Shown piece by piece: positions 1 to 12,800 of a DNA stretch of 64,000 nt. A model generated the notes under the pieces. That model did not search any database. It saw only the letters and a list, made by a program, of their open reading frames with translations, and was not told where the DNA came from. How positions within the stretch are numbered: position 1 is the stretch's first letter; each line of letters begins with the position of its first letter. This DNA comes from Niebla homalea (taxonomy: Eukaryota; Ascomycota; Lecanoromycetes; Lecanorales; Ramalinaceae): NCBI GenBank assembly GCA_019925105.1, contig JAHGAU010000015.1, positions 1 to 64,000 of the forward strand, in the 5' to 3' direction. A program made the translations under genes and the position numbers.

Positions 1-930
1 TATAATAACCTTTATAATACGCTTATAACCTTATTATAATACCTTTTATAATACGTTTTTAATTACTTTATAACTTTATTATAATACTTTTTATAATTCC
101 CTTATAAACTTTTTTTAACCTTTTTATTTATCCTTTATAAATCCTTTATAATCCTTTATTAATATCTTTATTTATCCTTTATAACCCCTTAAAATACCTT
201 TTAACCCTTTTATAATACCCTTATAATCCCCTTATAATTCCCTTATAACTCCCCTTATAAACCTTTATAACTCCCTTATAAACCCCTTATAAAACCCCTT
301 ATAAACCCCTTATAATACCTTTAATAAACCCTTAATAATTCCCCTTAATAACCCCTTAATAACCCCTTATAAAACCCTTAATAAACCCCTTATAATACCT
401 TTAATAAACCCTTAATAATTCCCCTTAATAACCCCTTATAATTCCGCTTATAAACCCCTTATAAAACCCTTAATAAACCCTTTATAATACCCTTAATAAA
501 CTCCTTATAAACCCCTTATAACCCCCTATAAACCCCTTATAATCTCCCTATAAACCCTTTATAACCCCTTATAAACCCCTTATAACCCCCTATAAATCCC
601 TTATAACCCCCTATAAACCCCTTATAACCCCCCTATAAACCCCTTATAACCCCCTATAAACCCCTTATAACTCCCCTTATAAACGCCCTATAATACCCCT
701 TATTAACCCCTTAAAACCCCTATAAACCCCCTATAATACCCTTATAAACCCTTAATAATTTCCCTAATAACCCCTTATAACTCCCCTTATAAACCCCTTA
801 TAATAACCCTTATAAACCCCCTATAATAACCTTTATAAACTCCTTAAACCCCCCTATAATTCATTATAACCCCTTATAATACCCCTTATAATTACCTTAT
901 AATTCTTTATATAACCCTTATATTCTGCTT
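1..930. repeat. Degenerate C-rich minisatellite (CCCCTTATAAA-like)
   Basis: Nearly a kilobase is built from variants of an 8-12 bp unit of the form C(2-5)TTATAA(A), e.g. CCCCTTATAAA and CCCCTTAATAA. Unit length and sequence drift, so this is an old, diverged array. The C-rich strand is the plus strand, which is the polarity a left-hand chromosome end would have, but the unit is not the CCCTAA telomere repeat. No coding potential. Confidence 0.8.
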
Positions 931-935
931 AAGTA

Positions 936-952
936 TTAGGGTTTAACCCTAA
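936..952. repeat. Head-to-head telomere-like motif
   Basis: The sequence TTAGGGTT-T-AACCCTAA has two 8-bp inverted arms around one base, each arm a bit more than one copy of the canonical fungal telomere repeat. It sits exactly at the end of the C-rich minisatellite. It is short enough to be chance in this composition. Confidence 0.4.
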
Positions 953-2377
953 TAACCCGTTTTTAAATTATTACTTTAATTTACGATTAAAATAAAAATA
1001 TATAATATGTATTATTACCAATAAAAAACCTATAAAAATAATATAAAAAATATAAGTTATCTTAAATTTTTTATTTAAATTAATTTATTAAATTATTCAC
1101 TTTATTTAAATTAATTTATTTATTTAATTCACTTCTTATTTTATTAATTTATTTATTTACTTTATTTAATTTATTTTATTTAATTTATTTATTTAACTTA
1201 TTTATTTAATTTATTTATTTAATTTATTTATTTAATTTATTTATTTATTTTATTTATTTTATTTATCTGCTTATTAAGCCGTTTACCACCCTTAAACCCT
1301 ACCGCTCGTTCATAGTTTATCTTTTATTAGCCAAAACCCCCTTGCGGCAGCGGTTTTCTCTATGATTAATAGTGCTTTACCCCCTTTTTTTATTTTAATA
1401 TAAAAACCCTTTATAATTAACTTTTACCCTGGATTATTTACCCTGTAAAAATGAATTAAGCTTAATACCCTTAATTCATTTAGGGTAATAATTAAACGGT
1501 GAATTCAGTAATACTTTATTATTTTATTATTTTATTATTTTATTATTTTATTATTTTATTATTTTATTATTTTATTATTTTATTATTTTATTATTTTATT
1601 ATTTTATTATTTTATTATTTTATTATTTTATTTTTTTATTTTTTATTATTTTATTACTTTATTAGTTTATTACTTTATTACTTTATTAATTTATTTATTT
1701 AATAATTAATTTATTTTTAGGGTTATTTTTTACTTTATTTATACTTTATTTATTACTTTATTTATTACTTTTTTATTACTTTTTTTTATAACTTTTTTAT
1801 TACTTTTTTATTAATTTATTTCTTAGTTTATTTCTTAATTCATTAATCTATTTATGTTTTAATTATTTTATTTGTTAATCCATTTTTTAATTATTTTATT
1901 TATTACTCTATTTCTTAATTAATTAATTTATATATTTCTTAAGTGATTTATATATTTATTTATTTCTTAATTAATTTTCTCATTTATTTATTTAATCATT
2001 TGTTTATTTTCTTATTTATTCATAAAGGGTATTTTCGTAATAAATCATTCATCCTTAGCCTTTTATAATAAGAGATTTTATTTAATTATATATTTATTTA
2101 CCTATTTATTAATTAATTTATTATTTATTTATCCGTTTTACAATTTACTTATTTTTTCCTTTACTTATTCCTTTCTTTATCCATCTATTTATTTATTTAT
2201 TGTATTTTACCCATTATTTATTTATCGTTATTTCCTTTTTTCCTTTTTTTTTATCTAGCTTTAAATTCCTTGTTTATTTATTTATTAATATTAACCCTTT
2301 TAATATAATTATTAATAAATAATAAAAGAACTTGTTTTTTCTTTTAATCTGAACTCGAATATTCTATTATAAAAATT
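953..2377. repeat. AT-rich low-complexity repeats
   Basis: No gene is visible. From about 1080 to 1265 the sequence cycles through TTTATTTAA/TTTATTTA. Positions 1506-1635 are an almost perfect 8-bp tandem repeat (TTATTATT); its open frame is merely the repeat read in threes. From 1700 to 2300 it is mostly TTTATT variants. About 1290-1440 is less simple (for example the stretch around 1340 with GCGGCAGCGG) but contains nothing recognisable. Confidence 0.75.
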
Positions 2378-5300
2378 TTTTTTAAAAAAGGTATAAGGCA
2401 AATATTTAAAAGCTTTTCTTAAAAAGATATTTATAAATTATCTATTTATTTATCTCCAAATTGAATTAAGGTGAAATTATACAATAATATCTCAATAAAC
2501 CCGTTAATCTCCGTATTTCTATAACTCCTTTTTGACCGTTTATAAGTCAAAATATCCTTTAACTCCACTTTATCCTTAATAAATGGGTATTGGATATTTT
2601 CCCAGTATTGTTTTATCGATAATTAAAAAATCGGCTGGTCCTTTATATAATAAAAATAGGTAAAAAGGGTTTCGAAGATTAGGCTTTATCGATATAAATA
2701 GGATTTTTTTCTAGTAGGTTTATAACCCTTATTTATAGGTAAAGGCTTAAACCGGGTATAAAAATCCTAAAGTAAAAGATATTTAAAATATCCTGAATAT
2801 TTATCCATATCCTAATAATGGAGTTTATTAATCCAAGTTCTTATAAAAGACGTATATCATAGATATTATAATTTTAACATTTATTAAAAAAGTATTATAA
2901 TAATACCGGTATATCCGAATTCATATATATTTTATAGTTAATATAGTTTTTAGATTAGTACTATAAAGTCAATTTTAAGTTATTTAGATTTATTTCGTTT
3001 TTCCGGTTTTCCAGTAAATATCGATCTTTTAATCCTAAATTATAAGATTCCTATAATTCAAAATCTGTAAAATCGATATTTATAGGTCCGGTAAGGTCCG
3101 TAAATAAATCCTTTTTGATTTCAGTATTAAGTTTTTCCTTTTAAATAAACCCAGAATAAAAATCATATTTTTCCTCGTTTTTCTTATATTTTTTCCGGTT
3201 TATAGAGCCGTCTATAATTAAGTCCAGTATAATCCGTTAACATTTATCGTTTTCAACGTAATCCTTTATATCCGGATCTTTAGGCTAAGATAACCGAGGG
3301 TTATAAAGGATTATAGCTTTACTTTTTTCCCTTTATCGGCCGGCTCGTTTACTTTCTTAACTATAAGCCTTTAAATCCCTTAATAAACCGACGTAAATAA
3401 TAACCCGTATATCCGGTAAATCCAGTCCTATAGATAAAGCCGAAGTAATCGTTAAAATAAGGGCTTTTTTATTACGGAAATTATCGAGTATTTAACGTTT
3501 TTAATTTATAGTCCCGATTTTTACGTGATATTTAAATATATCTAAGACTTCACTGACTTGATCCGTAAGGTAAATTGTCTTATAAAAGATAAGGATTTGG
3601 TTACTTAAATAAAGCCTTTTTTTTGAATTTATTAAAGGTAATAAACCATCCTTTAAATCATTTATTATAGCGTGTTCTTAAATTGAATATTAAATATTTG
3701 GTTTTATAGTCGGTTCCCGTAATAAAAGTATATTGGATATATTAATACCGGCTAACTAGAACCAGGTATTTTCATTTTTTAATAATAAGGAAGCCGTTAA
3801 ATAAACGAGTTACGTTTTATATTTAATTAAGGACTTTAATTCCTTAATTTTCGGCCGAAAATCCTTAATAATATCCAGTAAAATATAAGCTTTATTAATA
3901 ATAATACGGTCTAAACGGCCTTATCGTTTTAATCGATTTAAAAATTAATTAAAAAGTTCAGTAACGACTATTTCCGGGGTAACCAGTATAATATTAGCCT
4001 AATCTTTAAGGCTTTTTAAGGTCTACTCCAGATATTTAAGGCCTTAATTTTAAGTTTTAAGTAATATTTCCTCCCTTAAAGATATAAAGGGTAATATTAT
4101 TATGGTAAGTCTATTTGGGCCGGTAATAATAATAAAGACTATAAAAAAAGTACTTTTTCCGCGTTTAATACCAGATATAATAACGATTGGACTTTTTCCG
4201 GATAGAATTGCCGTTAATCCGGTTTTTTATAAACTTTGAAACTCTAGATTTTAACCGTATAATTGCTAAAAAACCGGTAAAATTCAAATAAATCGAAATC
4301 TCTAATATTTTTCTTTATAAATTTCCTTAATAAAATTTATAAATAATTTAGATTTTTAGTCCAATTTTTCCGGTATAAATAAAGTACTTAAGAATTAAAA
4401 GAATTAAAAAAGCCAGATAAATAAAGTTATAAATTTTTCCTGTTAAGTATATATTTAACCCGGTATTTCGTTTAATAACCGGGAGTATATATTATTAGTA
4501 ATATTATTAATATAAACGGCTTATAAATCGATAATTTCGTTTTTTTTTTATTATTATCGTTTGGATTAATAGCGTTTTCCCAGTCTTTATTAGTGAATTT
4601 ACCATAATAACGTTGAAAAATAGCAATAATAATATGCCGTTAAATTAAGGTTTTAATATTTACTTTTACCCGGGACCGGAACTCCTTAAATAAAGCCGTA
4701 TTAAAAGAATTAAACGTCCAGGTATTATAACGGTAAAGGATATTTTAAAATTCCTATTAATTTAAATCCTTTTTTTAAATTTCGTCCAAGTTACTATTAA
4801 TTACCGTTTAACGTTTCAATCGTTTTTATTGTTTTTTTGATTTTTCAGTTTTTTTAAGGTTTTTAATAGAGTAAATCCGTTTAGGTTAAAGGTAAAAGGT
4901 AATATTTAATTTTTTTAAATATAAATTCGATAAATTCGTTTTTAAAGGAATATAAAGTTAAAGGTAATAAATAAATAAAACCGATAATTTATAAGGTATA
5001 AACCGGTTTATAATCTTAATTAATCTAGTAATAATAAAGCCTTTATAATATAAAGTAATAAACATAAGTAGGCCGTTCTAAATAAAGATATTCCGTTTAA
5101 AATTTAATTAATTTTAATATTAAATTAATTGGATTTTAAGGCTTCGAGCTAAACCACCTTAAATAAGCTATAATAAAACTATTAGCTCTTCTTTAAATTT
5201 CCGGTTTTCTTTAAATAAATAGTAAACTTTATCTAGTTTCCAATGGATATCGTTATTTTTAAATTTAAGAAAACGGTTTTATAAGGTCGGTATTTAATGG

Positions 5301-7327
5301 ATTTTTTTATAAAGCTAAAAATCACCTTTAAAAGGTAATTTATTCCGTTTATCTATAAAGAAATTCCAGTCCGATATACTATTAATAATATTATCAGAAA
5401 AAGTAATAAAATCCACGGAGGGTAAATCGTTTTAACCGGTAAATAATAAATTATTAAATAATTGGAATTTAACGGTTTTTAGTAATCCAAATATTATAGA
5501 ACGGTATTAATTTATAGTTAATAAGAAATTTTTATAAAAAACCTCATTATTTTCCCAGGATATAGTACCTTCCTTAATAATATTATAATTAAGGGTAAAT
5601 CCATAAGTCCGTAATTTAAAAACGAAATTAATAAACCGTAATAAGGTATCGGTATTAGTAAGGAATAAGTGATTTTTCGTTAATTCAACAGTTTTACTAA
5701 ATAAGGTACTAATAAGTAAATCGGAATCCGAAATTAAAGGTAAATTTATCGATATATCTGAATTGATAATTTAATCCTTAAATTCCGGTAAACTGGGTTA
5801 AAGGGTATAAGCCCTTAAAAGGATAAGGGTTCGAAAAAAGGTAATAATATTACTTAATTTAGTGGTATAATTCGTAGGTGGGGACCAGGTAAAATCAGTG
5901 CTAATACCGTATATTATTAAGTTATTAAATAAAGGGCTTTAATAATCGTCTTCAGATAAATTTTAATGTAAAAAGCTTAAAAAAAAGCGTAATAATAAAT
6001 CCTTAAATTCATTTAAAGAATATAATAAATCCTTAAAATCATTATCGGATAAATTATTAACGAGTTCTTCATTAGATTCATTAAAAAAAAGTTATTAATA
6101 TATATATTTAAATAAAAGATAAAAGTAATAAAAGTAAAAATAAAAAAAAAGGGTAAAGTAAAATATAAAAAAGGTAAAAAAAAAAATAAAAAAGGGTAAA
6201 AATTATAAGTTAAAAAGTAAATATAAATAATAAATAATAAATAACAGGGAAAAAATAAAGATAACTTACTTTTCTGACTAATCTTTTATAAATCTTAATA
6301 CTTTAATAAATAAAGTAAGAGATAATTTGGTATATTTATACCTTAAACGGTTCCTTAGAGTAAATAACCTAATATTCTATAAATAAATGAATATATTAAG
6401 TTAAACCTCGGTATAAGAGTAGATCGTATTTAGACCGATATATATTATAAACGGTTTTTTATTTATAACGTTATCAGTTTCTTTGTAATTTATATATTCC
6501 AATAAATTCCGGCTTACGGTACTTGGCTTATTAATTAAAACCGCTTTTTTAAATAAAGCCTTAATCGATTTTATTATTAAATATAATGATAAAATCGATA
6601 ATTACTCTGGATCGTTCGATTTTAAAGTCGGTTTTACCGGGGGTTTTAACTAAGACCGGGCTATAATTGGATTGAAATTAAATAAATGGGTAGCTTACCC
6701 GGTACGGGCTACCCAGGCATTAGCCTCGAATTTTTCCGGTTCCGTAATCGTTATATTCGTGTTTTCGGTAACCGTTTTAATTCGTTCCGTTAATTTCTTT
6801 ATTCTAACAATATAAATAAGGGCCGGTATATCCAATAGGTCTATAATATTATCGTTATTTTTAATATTAAATACTTTAAATAAATAACGATTCGATTTTT
6901 GGGTATATAATTATTAGAATTTAACAGATATTTATTTATTATTCGATTTTAATTGGTTTTTTCGATGAAAATTACCTTATTTTTGGGCTTAATAAATATC
7001 CGGGTGATCGTTCCGTTGGTATATCGTTATCGTATTCGGGGATAAGTAAATATAAGTGTAATAAATACACTTTAAACCCGAAGAAACGGGTAATAAAGGT
7101 AAAGGGGTAACCGGTCCGTCCGGAATATCGATATTATCTGAGTAAAACTTAGTAATATAAGTAAAAATCTTATTCCGGGTAGTAGGGGCAAGGTAAGGAT
7201 GTTGTTTATCCAGGTGGCCGCGTAATTCCTGGAACCGGACGCCGTATTTATAATTACGGCATATTAAAGTTTTATAATCAGATAAATAAAGGAAGGCCTT
7301 TTCGGTAAGGGCTTAAGGTGAATCCAT
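2378..7327 (-). pseudogene. RIP-inactivated telomere-linked RecQ-type helicase, copy 1
   Basis: Minus-strand remnant of a superfamily-2 RecQ-like helicase. Reading in frame through stops, I see a Walker A (G-I-K-R-G-K-S-T, 4149-4172), then L-V-T-P-E; a DEAH-box position now reading N-K-A-Y (3885-3896); a motif III remnant Y-L-T-A-S; a motif V (T-S-A-L-S-I-G-L-D-L-P-D-I-R-V, about 3400-3450); and a motif VI ending E-S-K-R-A-G-R (3336-3359). The N-terminus starts at ATG 7327-7325 with M-D-S-P-stop and contains L-I-C-R and F-Q-E-L-R-G-H-L (about 7200-7250), the signature of the fungal OrsD-like/DUF3505 C2H2-type domain. Stops are TAA/TAG where Gln or Trp codons are expected, and Cys, Asp and Gly codons are changed by G-to-A or C-to-T, as RIP does. 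The least mutated of three copies. Family role (known): subtelomeric helicases of unclear function. The 3' limit is uncertain. Confidence 0.85.
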
Positions 7328-8585
7328 TATATAAATGGATATAAATAATATATAAATAAAAGGTGAAGGTAAAGGTAGGTAAAGGTAAAGGTAGGTAAAG
7401 GTAAAGGTAAAGGTAAAGGTAAAGGTGAATAAAGGTAAAGGTAAATAAAGGTAAAAGTAAATAAAGGTAAAGGTAGGTAAAGGTAAAAATGAAGGTAAAG
7501 ATAAAGGTAAAGGTAAGGTAAAGGTATAAGTAATAGTAAAGGGTAAAGGGTAAAGGGTAAAGGGTATTTGGTTTACTTGGGTATTAAGTAGATTAAGTGA
7601 CTTGAGTGTGATGAGAAAAACAGAAATTTGAAGGGGGGGAAGGGTAATTATATAGATAAATTATTAGCCAAGCCTTTACCAAGAGAATTATAAGTTATAA
7701 GGCTTAAATAAGGCCGAGACCGGGCTTAGATAGTTAAGTTACTTAATAATTTAAAAATAAATAGGCCGGTTCCGGATTAATAATTATTGGTGGTAATAGT
7801 GTAATAATTTAGGTAACAGTATAATAATTTAAAAATAAAGATCTATTTATAGATTATTCTCGTATTCAGACGGATATTACGGCCGGATCTTAAAGCCTTA
7901 ATATAGGGAGGCGACGTTAGCCGTTACCCTATATTAAGAAATATTAAAACCCTTATATTATTAATAAAATAATAAAAGTATTATATAAGTTTTTTTTTAT
8001 TATTATTAAGTAATATAATCTTAAATAAAATACGGATCTAAGTTTTCCCGTTACCGTTATAAAGCGCTTTTTTTAAGCTATTTTTTAAATTAAATAGATT
8101 AAATAAAGGATCAATAATAATCCGGATATACCTTAAAATCTTAAAGAATTACTTATAAATTTTTATAAATTAATATTACCGTAACCGTTAATAAACGGAT
8201 TTTCATTTTCCTAATATTATTAAAGAGCGGAAAAACGTATAAAGAAAATTAAATTATTAAATTTTACCGGGGAATAACCGATAAAAAAGTAATAATTAAC
8301 GCCAGGAAGTAAACTTAAACCTTATAACCCGGAATTTATAAATATTTAAAAATCGATAAATAAATAATTACTATTTAAATAAACCTCGGAGGTCTCGGGA
8401 TTAATAAACCGTACTAAAATTTATACCTTTTATATAGAGAGTAAATAAATCCGGGCCGGTTTTACCCTAGAAAGAATCATTTTTAAAAATAACTCTTTCT
8501 TAAATTAAGTCCGAGAAGGCCGAATTAACGCCGAGTAAGTAAATAACTCTTTTTAGGCAGGAAAGAGTAAGAACTAAATAATAAA
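7311..8585. repeat. TLH upstream segment, tail A of unit 1
   Basis: A 1.27-kb segment directly upstream of the helicase start. It opens with the first six codons of the gene and continues with a GGTAAA/GGTAGG minisatellite (about 7360-7530) and four copies of GGGTAAA (about 7537-7566). Next come an AT-rich middle with repeated AATAATTTAAAAATAAA and an end with an inverted repeat (8465-8503). It is repeated as tail B and in the other units. Possibly the promoter/5' region of the helicase; no ORF. Confidence 0.8.
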
Positions 8586-9860
8586 GCTTAAGGTGAATCT
8601 ATTATATAAATGGATATAAATAATATATAAATAAAAGGTGAAGGTAAAGGTAGGTAAAAATAAAGGTAGGTAAAGATAAAGGTAAAGGTAAAGGTAAAGG
8701 TGAATAAAGGTAAAGGTAAATAAAGGTAAAAATAAATAAAGGTAAAGGTAGGTAAAGGTAAAGGTGAAGGTAAAGATAAAGGTAAAGGTAAGGTAAAGGT
8801 ATAAGTAATAATAAAGGGTAAAGGGTAAAGGGTAAAGGGTATTTAATTTACTTAAGTATTAAGTAGATTAAGTAATTTAAGTATAATAAGAAAAACAGAA
8901 ATTTAAAGGGGGGGAAGGGTGATTATATAGATAAATTATTAGCCAAGCTTTTACCAAGAGAATTATAAGTTATAAGGCTTAAATAAGGTTAAGACCGGGT
9001 TTAAATAGCTAAATTACTTAATAATTTAAAAATAAATAAGCCGGTTCCGGACTAATAATTATTAATGGTAATAGTATAATAATTTAAATAACAATATAAT
9101 AATTTAAAAATAAAAATTTATTTATGGATTATTCTCGTATTTAAACGGATATTACGGCCGGATCTTAAAGCCTTAATATAGGGAAATAACGTTAACCGTT
9201 ACTTTATATTAAGAAATATTAAGACCCTTATATTATTAATAAAATAATAAAAATATTATATAAGTTTTTTTTTTATTATTATTAAGTAATATAATCTTAA
9301 ATAAAGTACGGATTTAAGTTCTTCCGTTATTATTATAAAGCGCTTTTTTTTTAAGTTATCTTTTAAATTAAATAGATTAAATAAAGGATTAATAATAATC
9401 CGGATATACCTTAAAACCTTAAAGAATTACTTATAAACCCTTATAGGTTAATATTATTATAACCGTTAATAAATAGATTTTTATTTTTTTAATATTATTA
9501 AAGAGCGGGGAAACATATAAAAAAAATTAAATTATTAGATTTTACCGGGGAATAACCGATAAAAAAATAATAATTAACGCCGGGAAATAAACTTAAATTT
9601 TATAACCCGGAATTTATAAATATTTAAAAATCGATAAATAAATAATTATTATTTAGATAAATTTTAAAAGTTTTAGGATTAATAAGCCGTATTAAAATTT
9701 ATATTTTTTATATAAAAAATAAATAAATCCGGGCCGGTTCTACCTTAGAAAGAGTTATTTTTAAAAATAACTCTTTCTTAAATTAAATTTAAGAAGGCCG
9801 AATTAACGCTAAATAAGTAAATAACTCTTTTTAAATAAGAAAAAATAAGAATTAAGTAAT
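8586..9860. repeat. TLH upstream segment, tail B of unit 1
   Basis: Direct repeat of the preceding 1.27 kb, beginning with the same GCTTAAGGTGAATC block (the mutated start-codon end of the helicase) and carrying the same minisatellite, GGGTAAA block and terminal inverted repeat, with more A/T substitutions. It joins the next helicase body at about 9861 within a T-run/A-run. Confidence 0.8.
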
Positions 9861-12800
9861 AGGTTTTTTTTAAAAAAAATATAAAGCAAATATTTAAAAG
9901 CTTTTCTTAAAAAGATATTTATAAATTATTTATTTATTTATCTTTAAATTAAATTAAGGTAAAATTATATAATAATATCTTAATAAACCCGTTAATCTTT
10001 ATATTTTTATAATTCCTTTTTAATTATTTATAAGTCAAAATATCCTTTAATTTTACTTTATCCTTAATAAATAAATATTAAATATTTTCTTAATATTATT
10101 TTATTAATAATTAAAAAATCGGTTAATTTTTTATATAATAAAAATAGGTAAAAAAAGTTTTAAAAATTAAGCTTTATTAATATAAATAGGATTTTTTTTT
10201 AGTAAATTTATAATTTTTATTTATAAATAAAGGCTTAAATTAAGTATAAAAATCCTAAAATAAAAGATATTTAAAATATTTTAAGTATTTATTTATATCT
10301 TAATAATAGAGTTTATTAATTTAAGTCCTTATAAAAAGACGTATATCGTAGATATTATAATTTTAATATTTATTAAAAGAATATTATAATAATATTAATA
10401 TATTTAAATTTATATATATTTTATAATTAATATAGTTTTTAAATTAATATTATAAAGTTAATTTTAAGTTATTTAAATTTATTTTATTTTTCCGGTTTTT
10501 TAATAAATATCGATTTTTTAATCTTAAATTATAAGATTCTTATAATTTAAAATTTATAAAATTAATATTTATAAATTTAATAAGGTCCGTAAATAAATCC
10601 TTTTTAATTTTAATATTAAGTTTTTCCTTTTAAATAAACTTAAAGTAAAAATTATATTTTTCTTTATTTTTTTTATATTTTTTCCGGTTTATAAAGCCGT
10701 TTATAATTAAGTTTAATATAATCCGTTAATATTTATCGTTTTTAACGTAATCTTTTATATCCGGATCTTTAGGCCGAAATAATTAAGGGCTATAAAGGAT
10801 TATAACTTTACTTTTTTCCTCTTATCGGCCGGTTTATTTACTTTCTTAATTATAAGCCTTTAAATCCCTTAATAAATTAATATAAATAATAACCCGTATA
10901 TCCGGTAAATCCAGTCTTATAGATAAAGCCGAAGTAATTATTAAAATAAAGGCTTTTTTATTACGGAAATTATTAAGTATTTAACGTTTTTAATTTATAG
11001 TCCCGATTTTTATATAATATTTAAGTATATCCAAAACTTTATTAATTTAATCTATAAGGTAAATTGTTTTATAAAAGATAAGGATTTAATTACTTAAATA
11101 AAGCCTTTTTTTTAAATTTATTAAAAATAATAAATTATCCTTTAAATTATTTACTATAATATATTCTTAAATTAAATATCGAATATTTAATTTTATAATT
11201 AATTCTTATAATAAAAGTATATTAAATATATTAATACCGGTTAATTGGAACCAGGTATTCTTATTTTTTAATAATAAAAAAGCCGTTAAATAAATGAATT
11301 ATGTTTTATATTTAATTAAAAACTTTAATTCCTTAATTTTCAGCCGAAAATCCTTAATAATATTTAATAAAATATAAGCTTTATTAATAATAATACGGTT
11401 TAAACGGCCTTATCGTTTTAATCGATTTAAAAACTAATTAAAAGGTTTAATAATAGCTATTTCCGGGGTAATTAATATAATATTAACTTAATCTTTAAGG
11501 CTTTTTAAGGTTTACTCTAAATATTTAAGGCCTTAATTTTAAGCTTTAAATAATATTTCTTCCTTTAAAGATATAAAGGGTAATATTATTATAATAAGTT
11601 TATTTAAGCCGGTAATAACGGTAAAGACTATAAAAAAAGTATTTTTTCCGCGTTTAATATTAGATATAATAACGATTAAACTTTTTCCGGATAGAATTAT
11701 TGTTAATCCGGTTTTTTATAAACCCTGAAACTCCAGATTTTAACCGTATAATTATTAAAAAGCCGGTAAAATTCAAATAAATTAAAATCTTTAATATTTT
11801 TCTTTATAAATTTCTTTAATAAAATTTATAAATAACTTAGATTTTTAATCCAATTTTTCCGGTATAAATAAAGTATTTAAAAATTAAAGGAATTAAAAAA
11901 GCCAGATAAATAAAGTTATAAATTTTTCCCGTTAAATATATATTTAACCCGGTATTTTATTTAATAACCGGGAATATATATTATTAATAATATTATTAAT
12001 ATAAATGGCTTATAAATTAATAATTTCATTTTTTTTATTGTTATTATTTAAATTAATAGCGTTTTTTTAATCTTTATTAATGAATTTACCGTAATAATAT
12101 TAAAAAATAATAATAATAATATGTTATTAAACTAAGGTTTTAATATTTACTTTTACTTAAAACCGGAACTCCTTAAATAAAGTTATATTAAAAGAATTGG
12201 ACGTTTAGGTATTATAACGGTAAAAAATATCTTAAAATTCTTATTAATTTAAATCCTTTTTTAAATTTCATTTAAATTATTATTAATTACCGTTTAACGT
12301 CTTAATTATTTTTATTATTTTTTTAATTTTTTAGTTTTTTTAAGGTTTTTAATAGAGTAAATCCGTTTAAATTAAAGGTAAAAAGTAATATTTAGTTTTT
12401 CCAAATATAAATTCAATAAATTTATTTTTAAAGGAATATAAAATTAAAGGTAATAAATAAATAAAATTAATAATTTATAAAATATAAACCGGTTTATAAC
12501 CTTAATTAATTTAATAATAATAAAGCCTTTATAATATAAAATAATAAATATAAATAAGCCGTTTTAAATAAAAATATTCCGTTTAAAATTTAATTAATTT
12601 TAATATTAAATTAATTAAATTTTAAGGCTTTAAGCTAGATTATTTTAAGTAAATTATAATAAAACCATTAATTCTTCTTTAAATTTCCGGTTTTCTTTAA
12701 ATAAATAATAAACTTTATCCAATTTCTAATAAGTATCGTTATTTTTAAATTTAAGAAAACGATTTTATAAAATCGGTATTTAATAAATTTTTTTATAGAA

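Noticed and set aside
1499..1702. 67-codon ORF, Tyr/Phe/Ile/Leu repeats
   Set aside because: It is the 8-bp TTATTATT tandem repeat read in three frames; no start context or domain.
7537..7566. GGGTAAA block as telomere repeat
   Set aside because: The unit differs from TTAGGG; it is the end of the GGTAAA minisatellite and is repeated in every tail.
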